A stretch of 33,966 nucleotides of DNA from JBBRNH01 sp038230415 (GTDB lineage Bacteria > Bacteroidota > Bacteroidia > Cytophagales > Spirosomataceae). The translations under genes were made by a program, and so were the position numbers. Positions within the stretch are counted from its first letter, which is position 1. Every line of letters starts with the position of its first letter. The notes below the pieces were generated by a model. That model did not search any database. It had not been told where the DNA came from and saw only the letters and a program-made list of their open reading frames with translations. Below, in pieces: positions 14,739 to 23,207 of the stretch. The stretch is from NCBI GenBank assembly GCA_038230415.1, contig JBBRNH010000064.1, positions 1-33,966 on the forward strand. Reading direction: 5' to 3'.

Positions 14739-15736
14739 CAGACGGGTTCGGTTAAGACGAGTTGGTGTTGCATGATTTTTAGATGGCCCAAAATGACCGA
14801 CTGACGCACCGTGTCAGCGTCTAATTTGGTTGTTTGCGCTGACATTCCCAGCACAGCAATAGCCTGTTCGTAGAAATCAATCAGGTTGGTATCGCAACAG
14901 AGCATCAGCCGCCAGTCGGTTTTTTGTTGCAGCCCGCGCAGTTCCGTCCCGATCAGCAACCCGCTCAGATACAGCGCGTTCTGCGATTGGGTAAGGTGTC
15001 CGAACAGTTGATTGGTACGAACCGTGAACAGGCTCTGCAACAGATTGGCCGACCCGGAAGCCACCACGCCCTGCCGAAAGGGTTCGCTGTTGCGGTGCAG
15101 CCAGGAGACAAGATCAGTTGTATCGGTGGATTCTTTCAGGATGGTATGTCGAGCGAGTGCGCCGAATAGTTCGCCAGTCATAAACGTCTGATAATCAACA
15201 ATCTGCTTTTGCCACACATACAAATGTTTGGAATGTGTGCCAGGAAAAATCACGATGAATTTATCCGACCCGTTGAACAAATCGCCTAAGCCGATGAGTT
15301 GGGTTTCTTCGCCCCGCATCACATCGTGGCGGCTGCTGATGCCCGAAATCAGCAACAGCCGGTGGTGAAAATCCGGGGTTGGCTCAAACCACTGCACCCG
15401 CGCCCCGGCCCCGTCGAGGGCAAAGGGCAGATCGGCATAAGGGAGTTCGGCCAGGCCAATAGACGACGAAGCCATACCCGATACCACGACCAAAACCTGT
15501 TCTAAATTGAGGGAGATGGTAGCGGAAAGCCGGTCAATCTGATGCTGAAGAAACTGACAAAAAAACGCCGTTCGCCCGATACCCGTCTGCTTATGCGCCC
15601 CGTGCCAGGCATCGAACGTGGCCGATACGCCGTTGGCCGACAGCACTTCGCCCAGCACCTGACCGTTGTGCGTATCCGCCAACCGGAGCCGGAACGACGA
15701 CGTTCCCCAATCGCAACTAAGCAAGTGTTTTTCCAT
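14738..15736 (-). CDS. dgoK: 2-dehydro-3-deoxygalactonokinase
   Basis: This 332-aa cytoplasmic kinase phosphorylates 2-keto-3-deoxygalactonate at the 6-position with ATP, the second step of the De Ley-Doudoroff route. DgoK-family markers are visible: LLSCDWGTSSFRLRL at the N-terminus (ASKHA-type phosphate loop), VVSGMASSSIGLAELPYA, SRHDVMRGEETQLIG, and IVIFPGTHSKH in the middle. The ATG at 15736 begins MEKHLLSCDWG as in homologues; an upstream in-frame ATG would run into the preceding dehydratase gene. It starts 22 bases after the dgoD stop and is coupled to dgoA by a one-base overlap. It has no signal peptide, unlike the dehydratases next to it. Confidence 0.92.
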   Translation of the reverse strand: MEKHLLSCDWGTSSFRLRLADTHNGQVLGEVLSANGVSATFDAWHGAHKQTGIGRTAFFCQFLQHQIDRLSATISLNLEQVLVVVSGMASSSIGLAELPYADLPFALDGAGARVQWFEPTPDFHHRLLLISGISSRHDVMRGEETQLIGLGDLFNGSDKFIVIFPGTHSKHLYVWQKQIVDYQTFMTGELFGALARHTILKESTDTTDLVSWLHRNSEPFRQGVVASGSANLLQSLFTVRTNQLFGHLTQSQNALYLSGLLIGTELRGLQQKTDWRLMLCCDTNLIDFYEQAIAVLGMSAQTTKLDADTVRQSVILGHLKIMQHQLVLTEPV

Positions 15737-15758
15737 GATTATCAACGGGTTACGCAGT

Positions 15759-16994
15759 TTACCAGTCAACCACCGAGCCATCGAGGGCGTTGTAGGACTC
15801 AGGATTTTTCCAGTCGTGACCCATCTTATCGGCCATCAACCCTTCATCGAGTTCGATGCCTAAGCCCGGCCCGGTCGGGATTAGCACCGTGCCGTCTTTT
15901 TCTAATTTGAACGGCTTTTTGAGGTAGCCTTCGCCGAGCGTGACCTGCTCCTGCACCAAGAAATTGGGTACACTCGCGGCCAATTGCAGGCCCGTCGCCA
16001 GCGAAATCGGCCCCATCGGGTTGTGGGGGGCAATCGGGATGTAATACGCTTCGGCCATGCCCGCAATCAGCCGCCCCTCGGTGATGCCTCCGGCGTGGCA
16101 CAAATCGGGCTGGATGATGCTGGCGGCTTTCTTTTCAAGGATTTCGCGGAAGCCCCACTTCGTAAAAATGCGTTCGCCGGTGGCAATGGGCAGGTGGGTT
16201 CCCCGCGCAATCTCGACCATCATGTCCACGTTCTGCGCCTGGCAGGGTTCCTCAATAAACATCGGCATATACGGCTCCAATTCCTTAATCAGCACCTTTG
16301 CTAACTGGGGCGAAATGGCTCCGTGAAAATCAATGGCGATGTCCATATCCGGCCCGCCCGCATCACGCAGTGACGCAAAATTATCAACGGCGTACTTGAT
16401 AAATCGCGGATTTTCGACAATGTTGGCCGGATTTTTCTTCGCCACGAATGTTTTAATCACCGTAAAGTTTTCCTTGATACGCTGCTTCATCTCGTCGGCA
16501 GTGGTGGCCCGGCCATACACCCGAACGCGGTCGCGGGTGGGGCCACCGAGGAGTTCATAGACCGGCACACCAAGCAGCTTGCCTTTGATGTCCCATAATG
16601 CCTGGTCAATGCCGCTCAGGGCCGAGGTCAGGATCGGCCCGCCCCGGTAAAACGCATGGCGATAAATGGCCTGCCAGTGATGCACCACCTGCCGGGGGTC
16701 TTTGCCAAGCAGATACGGCTCTACCTCCTTAATGGCCGTCTGAATGGTCAACGCCCGCCCTTCGAGCAGCGGCTCGCCGAGGCCGATAACGCCCGCGTCG
16801 GTGTGGATTTTCAGGAAAATCCAGCGCGGCTTGACCAAAAACGTTTCGAGTTTGGTGATTTTCACCTTGCCATAATCCCGGAACGGTTCGGGCTTTTGGG
16901 CGTAGGATGTTTGGGGCAGGGTCATACCGAGGCCCGCCCCGGCTAAGCCCAACACGGATTGCAGCGCGTTTCGGCGCGTGAGATTTGTTTTCAT
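15759..16994 (-). CDS. dgoD: D-galactonate dehydratase, Tat-exported
   Basis: This 411-aa enolase-superfamily enzyme converts D-galactonate to 2-keto-3-deoxygalactonate using Mg. It aligns by eye with E. coli DgoD throughout (PRWIFLKI, FYRGGPIL, FIEEP, QPDLCHAGGITE). Metal ligands D222, E248, E274 and bases H224 and H324 each lie exactly 39 residues beyond the E. coli numbers as remembered (183, 209, 235, 185, 285). The extra N-terminus is a twin-arginine signal, TRRNALQSVLGLAGAGLG, with likely cleavage near SYAQ, so the enzyme should act folded in the periplasm. The start at 16994 puts RR at residues 7-8. A 108-bp palindromic repeat lies between it and the ManD-like gene upstream. Export of this normally cytoplasmic enzyme is the notable feature. 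Confidence 0.9.
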   Translation of the reverse strand: MKTNLTRRNALQSVLGLAGAGLGMTLPQTSYAQKPEPFRDYGKVKITKLETFLVKPRWIFLKIHTDAGVIGLGEPLLEGRALTIQTAIKEVEPYLLGKDPRQVVHHWQAIYRHAFYRGGPILTSALSGIDQALWDIKGKLLGVPVYELLGGPTRDRVRVYGRATTADEMKQRIKENFTVIKTFVAKKNPANIVENPRFIKYAVDNFASLRDAGGPDMDIAIDFHGAISPQLAKVLIKELEPYMPMFIEEPCQAQNVDMMVEIARGTHLPIATGERIFTKWGFREILEKKAASIIQPDLCHAGGITEGRLIAGMAEAYYIPIAPHNPMGPISLATGLQLAASVPNFLVQEQVTLGEGYLKKPFKLEKDGTVLIPTGPGLGIELDEGLMADKMGHDWKNPESYNALDGSVVDW

Positions 16995-17019
16995 ATAAAT
17001 GCAAATTTTTGTCGCGTTT

Positions 17020-17127
17020 ACCACCCCCCAACCCCCTCCTAAACCAGGTGGGGGCTACGCCTTCGAAGCAAAACGCCAACGGCTTTTCAAAGCCCCCTCC
17101 TGTTTTAGGAGGGGGTTGGGGGGTGGT
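17020..17127. repeat. 108-bp REP/MITE-like palindrome inside the operon
   Basis: The outer arms 17020-17043 and 17104-17127 are perfect 24-bp inverted repeats made of C-runs and G-runs (core ACCCCCTCCTAAA). The inner arms CAGGTGGGGGCT and AGCCCCCTCCTG continue the stem with one mismatch, leaving a roughly 35-base loop. Similar C/G-rich palindromes are, from memory, dispersed in many Cytophagales genomes. It lies 8 bases after the ManD-like stop and 25 bases before dgoD, so it could stabilise or attenuate the mRNA. No encoded protein. Confidence 0.85.
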
Positions 17128-17135
17128 TGACCAAA

Positions 17136-18488
17136 TTACGGTCTGATGATTGTTCCGTCAGCTTTTCTGACTTGCCAGTTCGATTTAGTGGTGATGGGGT
17201 ATTTGGCAGCTTCGGTTTCGTTGATGTCCACGCCCAAACCCGGCACCTCATTCACCGACATATACCCGTCTTTCATGGTCGGGCATCCCGAAAAAACGGC
17301 CAGCATCTTGTCCGAAAAGCTCACCGCTTCCTGAATCCCGAAGTTCCAGACGGCCAGGTCAATGTGGGCGTGGGCCGCGTGACCCACCGGCGACACATCG
17401 CCCGGCCCGTGCCAGGCGGTGCGGATATTGAACCACTCGCCGAGCCGGGCTACCTTCATGGCGGGCGTGATGCCGCCAATCTGCGAGACGTGGCACCGGA
17501 TAAAATCGAACATCCGGTTCACCATCGGTTCCTTAAATTCATTGACGTTGTTGAAGAGTTCACCCATCGCAATCGGCACCGAGGTAGCCTGCCGGAGCTG
17601 CTTGAACCACTCCATGTTTTCGGGCGAAAACGGGTCTTCGATAAAAAACGGGCGGTAGTCCTCAACCCGCTTAATCATGTTGATCGCATCAATGGGCTGC
17701 ACCCGCTCGTGAATGTCGTGGAGCAGTTCGATTTCGTCACCGCAGCGTTTGCGAACCACCTCAAACATAGCCGGAACGGATTTCAGATACACCCGTTCGT
17801 TCATGTATTGATCGGTTTCCATACCAAAGCCCGCCGTTTTGAAATCGGGTTTCTGGTTCAGGCTGCCCACCGCACCGTAGCCGCCCTGCTGAATACGAAT
17901 GTGTTTAAAGCCCTGACCCATAAGCCGTTGCACATCGTCGGCAACGGCTTCGGACGTGTTGCCCCCGGCATGGCTATAACACGGAATCGCAAACCGGGCC
18001 TTCCCGCCGAGCAACTGATGCACCGGCATCCCGGCACGTTTGCCCTTGATGTCCCACAACGCTTCGTCGAGGCCGCTCAGGGCGTTGTTGAGCACGGGGC
18101 CGTTGCGCCAGTACGAACTCACATAACACGCCTGCCACATATCCTCGATATTGTCAACGTCGCGGCCCGCGCAAAACTCGTTCAGGTAGGTGTTGATGGC
18201 CGTTATGACCGAGAAAGCCCGCTGCGTAAACGTGGCGCAACCCAATCCGTACAGGCCCGGCTCGGTGGTTTCGACTTTCACCACAATCAGGTTGGAGCCT
18301 TGCGGAGCGGTGGCAATGGCCTTCACGCTTTTGATGCGGATGGGAGCCATGCCTTTGGCGTAGGCGGGCGTAGTTTTAGTAGCCTGCTGCGCGGTGGCAT
18401 CAGTGGCAATCAGACTGCTCAGGCTGGCCGTGGCCCCTAAGCCAAGCAGTTTCAGGGCATCGCGCCGGTTTTGGTTGGTGTTTTGCAT
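17136..18488 (-). CDS. ManD/RspA-like enolase-superfamily dehydratase, Tat-exported
   Basis: This 450-aa protein is of the mannonate-dehydratase/RspA branch of the enolase superfamily. Characteristic are LLHDIHERVQPIDA (D258, H260), FFIEDPFSPEN (E284), PIAMGELFNN (E310), and the TAWHGPGDVSPVGHAA block with H360, followed by DLAVWNFGIQE. Family members dehydrate D-mannonate or D-gluconate, and some have very low activity. Residues 1-35 form a twin-arginine leader (NRRDALKLLGLGA, cleavage near ATAQ), so it is probably periplasmic. It starts 5 bases after the susD-like stop and ends just before the palindromic repeat. The role is to feed a second sugar acid into the same 2-keto-3-deoxy pool; this and the substrate are inference. 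Confidence 0.85.
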   Translation of the reverse strand: MQNTNQNRRDALKLLGLGATASLSSLIATDATAQQATKTTPAYAKGMAPIRIKSVKAIATAPQGSNLIVVKVETTEPGLYGLGCATFTQRAFSVITAINTYLNEFCAGRDVDNIEDMWQACYVSSYWRNGPVLNNALSGLDEALWDIKGKRAGMPVHQLLGGKARFAIPCYSHAGGNTSEAVADDVQRLMGQGFKHIRIQQGGYGAVGSLNQKPDFKTAGFGMETDQYMNERVYLKSVPAMFEVVRKRCGDEIELLHDIHERVQPIDAINMIKRVEDYRPFFIEDPFSPENMEWFKQLRQATSVPIAMGELFNNVNEFKEPMVNRMFDFIRCHVSQIGGITPAMKVARLGEWFNIRTAWHGPGDVSPVGHAAHAHIDLAVWNFGIQEAVSFSDKMLAVFSGCPTMKDGYMSVNEVPGLGVDINETEAAKYPITTKSNWQVRKADGTIIRP

Positions 18489-18493
18489 TCTGT

Positions 18494-20038
18494 TTATTTC
18501 TTATCCCACCAAACCCGTGTGTCGAGCGTATTCGGGCCTTGCCGGGCGATGGCTTCGTTCAGTTTGGCCGAATTAACCACTATTTCGCTGTCAGGATAGG
18601 GCATCCGGCGAATAAAATCACCCTTCACTTCTGAGCCGGGATACGGATTTTTGGTCAGGGCCGGGAACCCACTGCGCCGGAAGTTGGCGAAGGCTTCGGT
18701 GCCATCCAGAAAACTCGCCACCCAATACTGCGTGTTAATCTGTTCCAACGCTTTGGCCGCCACAAATGGCTGCGAATCTATGTAGGCTTTGATGGACGCT
18801 TCGGGAAGCGTTGCGCCGTAGGAAGCCATCTGTTCGAGATTGGCCCGGATGCCTTTCTGGTAATAATCAGCCGCCGACCCCGGCACCCAACCGCGCTGGG
18901 CGGCTTCAGCCAGCAGCAACTGCACCTGGGCGTAGGTGATATGAAACTCCGGCGCGTCTAATTTCAGCACCGTGCTGAGGTTCACCTGCGTATAGTCCCA
19001 CAAACTCGCCAGGTTGTTCTGGGTCAGGGTGGTGTTGATGGTCACGTCGTTATAGCCCATCGGCATCCCAACCTGCACCTTCGGGTCTGATGATGCACGG
19101 GACGATACCTGCTCCGAGCCGCCTTTGGCCCCGATATACCGCACGGCAAAAATGGGCAAACGGGGGTCGCTGTTGGTTTTCAGGTAATCTACAAACGGGG
19201 CCGCGAGGTAGAAATTGGTTTTTTCGCGGGCGGCTAAGTGGTTGGCAACGTAGTTGTTATAAATCGCCGTGTGCCGGATAATCGAGTTGTCGGCATTACC
19301 GGCAAACACCCCGCCCGCAAGGGCTTTTTTGGCGTAAGTTTCTGCCGTTGCCGGGTCTGCTTTGGTATGGCGCATGGCGGCCCGGAGCATCAGCGAATAA
19401 CCCAATTTCTTCCAGCTCGTTACGTTTCCACCGTACAAAATGTCGGTTACAATCGGCGGTTGCGCGGTGGTCAAAGCCGCCGATGCTTCCTCTAACTCCT
19501 TCAAAATATCCTTGTAGATCGCCTGTTGCGCGTCGTATGTCGGCGTGATAATCTCGGTGGTGTAGCCCTGCCCGGCCTCAAAATACGGCACATCACCGTA
19601 GGTATCGGTCAGCACCATAAACACGTAGGCTTTCCAGATGCGGGCCGCGTTGTAGGTGTTTACCTGCAACGGGTCGCCTTTGGTTTGTTCCAGCACGGCC
19701 ACTAATTGTTTCAGCACGTTGCGGTAAAAATTAACCCACACCAAGGGCGTGTTGGCGTTGTTGTTCTGGTCATAATTGGCCCCCGACAGCGAACTGCCGT
19801 AGGGCGTAATGATCTGCTGCACAATGCCATAGTTGTAGGTCAGCATTCCCAGGGTGCCGAAACCGTCGAGGTACGTGGTGCTGATGATAGCCTTATTCAG
19901 CACCAACGGCGCGGCTAACGAGGTCGGGTTTACCTTGTTGGTATTGATGTCGTCGAAGCCCTGATCGCAGCCCGACAGGCCCGCTATGCTCCAAATCGGG
20001 AGTAGCAGCAGGAAAAAGCGGTTGATTATGGTTTTCAT
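18494..20038 (-). CDS. SusD/RagB-like outer-membrane lipoprotein
   Basis: This 514-aa surface lipoprotein of the SusD-like_2 type forms the lid over the SusC-like barrel encoded just upstream and captures ligand. A type II signal ends in GLSGC, with the lipidated Cys near residue 24, followed by the usual GFDDINTNKVNPT stretch. The fold is mostly helical, with blocks KAYVFMVLTDTYGDVPYFEA, WKKLGYSLMLRAAMRH and the C-terminal YWVASFLDGTEAFANFRRSGFP, all typical. It starts 14 bases after the susC-like stop. With no glycoside hydrolase in the operon, the pair probably imports sugar acids or small acidic oligosaccharides. The family is certain; the ligand is inferred from neighbours. Confidence 0.93.
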   Translation of the reverse strand: MKTIINRFFLLLLPIWSIAGLSGCDQGFDDINTNKVNPTSLAAPLVLNKAIISTTYLDGFGTLGMLTYNYGIVQQIITPYGSSLSGANYDQNNNANTPLVWVNFYRNVLKQLVAVLEQTKGDPLQVNTYNAARIWKAYVFMVLTDTYGDVPYFEAGQGYTTEIITPTYDAQQAIYKDILKELEEASAALTTAQPPIVTDILYGGNVTSWKKLGYSLMLRAAMRHTKADPATAETYAKKALAGGVFAGNADNSIIRHTAIYNNYVANHLAAREKTNFYLAAPFVDYLKTNSDPRLPIFAVRYIGAKGGSEQVSSRASSDPKVQVGMPMGYNDVTINTTLTQNNLASLWDYTQVNLSTVLKLDAPEFHITYAQVQLLLAEAAQRGWVPGSAADYYQKGIRANLEQMASYGATLPEASIKAYIDSQPFVAAKALEQINTQYWVASFLDGTEAFANFRRSGFPALTKNPYPGSEVKGDFIRRMPYPDSEIVVNSAKLNEAIARQGPNTLDTRVWWDKK

Positions 20039-20052
20039 GGTTTTTGATGGTT

Positions 20053-23000
20053 TTAAAATCGAACGTTCACATTAAAACCCATGCTGCGGGTGGGCGGCAG
20101 GCCCGGCCAAAAATCCAGCCCAACGGCGTTATCCGACGCGACCAACGCTTCTTCGGGGTCCATGTTCTCCGTCCACTTCTTGATAATCAGCACGTTGTTA
20201 GCTACGGCGTTCAGCTTCAGCCCTTTCACGAAAAACCGTTGCGGCAGGAACTTCGTGAAATCGTAGCCTAAAGAAATCTGGCGCAGTTTCCAGAACCCGG
20301 CGTTGAACACGAAATCTTCGTTGATACCCAGCGGATTAATTGATTCGTAGAACGGCTGCACTGCCACCCGCGTCTGATTCACCTCGCCGTTGGGGTTCAC
20401 ACCGTTGCCAATCACGTAGCCCACATCGCGGCCCGGCAGCGTCCGTTTCGACAGCCCGTGCCGGACGTAGTTGATGTTCCGACCGGCAATCATCTTGAAA
20501 CCCAATTTGAAATCAACCAACGCCGACAGCGTTAAGCCCTTGTAGGTGAACGTGTTGGTGATGCCGCCAAAATAGGTCGGGAGGGCGTTGCCGACGTTTG
20601 CCAGTACGTTGTTGCGAAGCGGCAGCCCGCTTTTGGCATCGAACACCTGCCGGCCCTGGGCATCGCGCAGGTATTTGAAGGTGTACAACTGCCCGATGGA
20701 TTTGCCCACCACCTGATTCAGCGTCCGGCCCCCGCCCCCGCCAACGGTAATCACCGAATCGCCCGGCGACAGGCCGAGTTTCAGCACTTTCGAGGTGTTA
20801 TACGACACGTTGGCACTCACGTCCCAGCGAAACGACGAGGTCGTCACGGGCGAGAAGGTCAGCAGCATCTCCAGCCCCTGATTCTGACTCCGGCCCACGT
20901 TGATGAGCTTGCTGGTGTACGATGATGCGTCCGAGACCTGCGCGGCCAGAATCTGATCGTCGGTCAGTTTGTGGTAATACGTGACATCAAACCCGATTCT
21001 GTTCTGAAACAGCTTCAACTCCAGCCCCACCTCGGCCTCCTGAATGCGGAGCGGGCGCAGGTTTTTGTTGGGAACGACAGTAGCGTTGATGCCACCCACC
21101 GGCACCGATTGGCCCGACGGATTCGGAAACTGATTGTTGTCAACGGCGTAATAGAGCGCGTTGGAATACGGGTCAACGTTATCCGAGCCAACCTGCGCGT
21201 AGGCCGCCCGCAACTTGCCGAAACTCAACCACGACGGCATATTGTCGAAGGCCTGCGAGAACACGAAGCTGCCCGTCAGCGACGGATACAAAATACTGCG
21301 GTTGGTCGGGGCAAGGGTCGAAAACCAGTCATTACGCAGCGTGGCGTTCAGATACAGAAACTCTTTGTAAGAGATGGTAGCCGCCCCAAATACCGAGTTG
21401 ATTTTCTTCTCCGAAAGCGCGTAAAGCGGGTCTTTGATGCGTCCATTCATCACGGTGTAGAGTCCGGGCTGCACAAAATCCTGCACCGACACGCTGTTAT
21501 AAACATTGCGGGCGTAGCGTGAATTGGCCCCCAGCGTGATGTCAACGCCGATTTTGCCGAACGTCCGGTTGCCCCCGATCAGCAGGTCAAGGTTGCGCTC
21601 GGTGTTTTGCCGCACGTCCTGCGTAAACGAGCCGTTCACAAAGCCGGTCGGGGCGCGGGCAATGGGCGCGTAGCCGTTGGGAATGTTGTAGTCCTGATTA
21701 CGGATATAAAAATCCTGCGCCAGCCGCCCCTGCACATACAGCCAGTCGGTAAGCTGGTATTTCAGCGCGATATTCCCAAACAGCCGATCCCGCGTGACGT
21801 TCTCGAACTTGCGGCTCATCGAATAATAGGGGTTATTCCGCACCAGAAACCGCGAGAACGAATACTCGTCGCCGTTGGGCAGCGTCTGATTCTCGCGCAG
21901 AGCCTCGAACGGCATCGAGTTGGCAAGCGTGAAAATCACCGTCGAGACCGACAAATCCTGGGTGTTCAATTGGGGCGGGTTCACGTTGGTTTCCTTCGAG
22001 TAATTGATGTTGCCCGAAGCCGTGAGTTTGCTGGTGATGTTCTGGGTGAAGCCGAGGTTAATCACCTTCCGGTTGAAGGTGTTGTTTTCCATGATGCCCT
22101 TGTTATCGGTATTGCCAAAGGAGAGACTAAACCCGCCGTTCGCGCTGTTATTGGCGACCGTTACCGTATTGGTGAAGTTGGTGCCGACCCGGTAAAACTT
22201 CCGCACCCGGTTATAAACCGGCTCGTAGGGAAAGGTCTTGTTGTCGAACAAAGTCTGGGTCATGCCCGGCTGGAATTTCTCACCGAAACTCCACACGCCC
22301 GACGACGGGCTGGGCGTGGTGGGGCGTTTGCCGCCTTCGCCCTGCCCGTATTCATACTGAAAATCGGTGTAGTCCAACGGCGTGTCGGTGGTGAAGTTGG
22401 TGTTGGAGGTCACGCCGAAGCCCTTGCCCGCCCCCCGGCTTTTGGTGGTTATCATCACCACCCCGTCTTTGGCGCGGGAGCCGTAAAGTGCGGCTGCGGT
22501 GGCTCCTTTCAGCACGGTCATCTGCTCGATGTCGTCGGGATTGATCGAACTCAGCCCATCGCCCCCGTCCGACGAGTTGGAAGCCCGCGTTCCAAAATCA
22601 CCCCCCAGCGCGAAGTTGGAATTGTCAATCGGTGCGCCGTTGACCACGATGAGCGGGTTGTTTTGCCCGGCAAACGACGACTGCCCCCGGATGCGGATTT
22701 TGGCGGTTCCTGCCGGGCCGGTTCCCATCGTGGTGATGTTTACTCCGGCGAGTTTGCCCTGCAACCCACTCACGAAGTTGGGGGTTCTGTTCACCGAAAT
22801 CTGTTCGGAGTTGACCGTTGCCGTGGCGTATCCCAGCGTTTTGGATTCTCGCTTGATACCCAACGCCGTAACGAGTACTTCGCTAAGATTCTGAGAATCA
22901 ACCACTAATTCCACATCAATCACGCTGCGGTTGTTCACGGCGATGGTCTGCGACACGTAGCCGATGTACGAAATCACGAGCGACGCACCGCGCCCGGCGT

Positions 23001-23184
23001 TGACCGAAAAGTTACCGTTCGCGTCGGAGGTTGCTCCCTGCGTTGTACCCTTCACCAGCACGTTTGCGCCGGGGATACCCTCGTTATTGGCACCCGTAAT
23101 CCGGCCCGTCACCCGGTCGTTTTGGGCTAATACTCCCTGCCACAGTCCGGGCAGCAGGAGCAGTACGCATAGAATTGTTTTCAT
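20053..23184 (-). CDS. SusC/RagA TonB-linked outer-membrane transporter
   Basis: This 1043-aa TonB-dependent outer-membrane channel has a Sec signal peptide (about residues 1-20, ending VLAQ). A carboxypeptidase-regulatory-like beta domain (VTGRITGANNEGIPGANVLVKGTTQGATSD) is followed by the SusC signature around LSEVLVTALGIKRESKTLGYA, a plug domain with GLQGKLAGVNI and IRIRGQSSFAGQNNPLIVVNG, and a long beta-barrel ending in an aromatic residue (NVRF). Length is usual for the family. It starts 23 bases after the enolase-type gene and is followed by its SusD partner after 14 bases. It imports the locus substrate using TonB energy. No N-terminal signalling (STN) domain is seen, which agrees with control by the LacI protein rather than a sigma/anti-sigma pair. 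Confidence 0.95.
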   Translation of the reverse strand: MKTILCVLLLLPGLWQGVLAQNDRVTGRITGANNEGIPGANVLVKGTTQGATSDANGNFSVNAGRGASLVISYIGYVSQTIAVNNRSVIDVELVVDSQNLSEVLVTALGIKRESKTLGYATATVNSEQISVNRTPNFVSGLQGKLAGVNITTMGTGPAGTAKIRIRGQSSFAGQNNPLIVVNGAPIDNSNFALGGDFGTRASNSSDGGDGLSSINPDDIEQMTVLKGATAAALYGSRAKDGVVMITTKSRGAGKGFGVTSNTNFTTDTPLDYTDFQYEYGQGEGGKRPTTPSPSSGVWSFGEKFQPGMTQTLFDNKTFPYEPVYNRVRKFYRVGTNFTNTVTVANNSANGGFSLSFGNTDNKGIMENNTFNRKVINLGFTQNITSKLTASGNINYSKETNVNPPQLNTQDLSVSTVIFTLANSMPFEALRENQTLPNGDEYSFSRFLVRNNPYYSMSRKFENVTRDRLFGNIALKYQLTDWLYVQGRLAQDFYIRNQDYNIPNGYAPIARAPTGFVNGSFTQDVRQNTERNLDLLIGGNRTFGKIGVDITLGANSRYARNVYNSVSVQDFVQPGLYTVMNGRIKDPLYALSEKKINSVFGAATISYKEFLYLNATLRNDWFSTLAPTNRSILYPSLTGSFVFSQAFDNMPSWLSFGKLRAAYAQVGSDNVDPYSNALYYAVDNNQFPNPSGQSVPVGGINATVVPNKNLRPLRIQEAEVGLELKLFQNRIGFDVTYYHKLTDDQILAAQVSDASSYTSKLINVGRSQNQGLEMLLTFSPVTTSSFRWDVSANVSYNTSKVLKLGLSPGDSVITVGGGGGRTLNQVVGKSIGQLYTFKYLRDAQGRQVFDAKSGLPLRNNVLANVGNALPTYFGGITNTFTYKGLTLSALVDFKLGFKMIAGRNINYVRHGLSKRTLPGRDVGYVIGNGVNPNGEVNQTRVAVQPFYESINPLGINEDFVFNAGFWKLRQISLGYDFTKFLPQRFFVKGLKLNAVANNVLIIKKWTENMDPEEALVASDNAVGLDFWPGLPPTRSMGFNVNVRF

Positions 23185-23207
23185 GGGTATAATTAATTGG
23201 GGTTTTG

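Noticed and set aside
17127..18440. 437-codon plus-strand open frame opposite the ManD-like gene
   Set aside because: The antisense strand encodes a protein with all enolase-superfamily catalytic residues; this frame has no recognisable domain and starts inside the palindromic repeat.
21607..22908. 433-codon plus-strand open frame inside susC
   Set aside because: It is antisense to the SusC plug and barrel region, has no motifs and is explained by codon bias.
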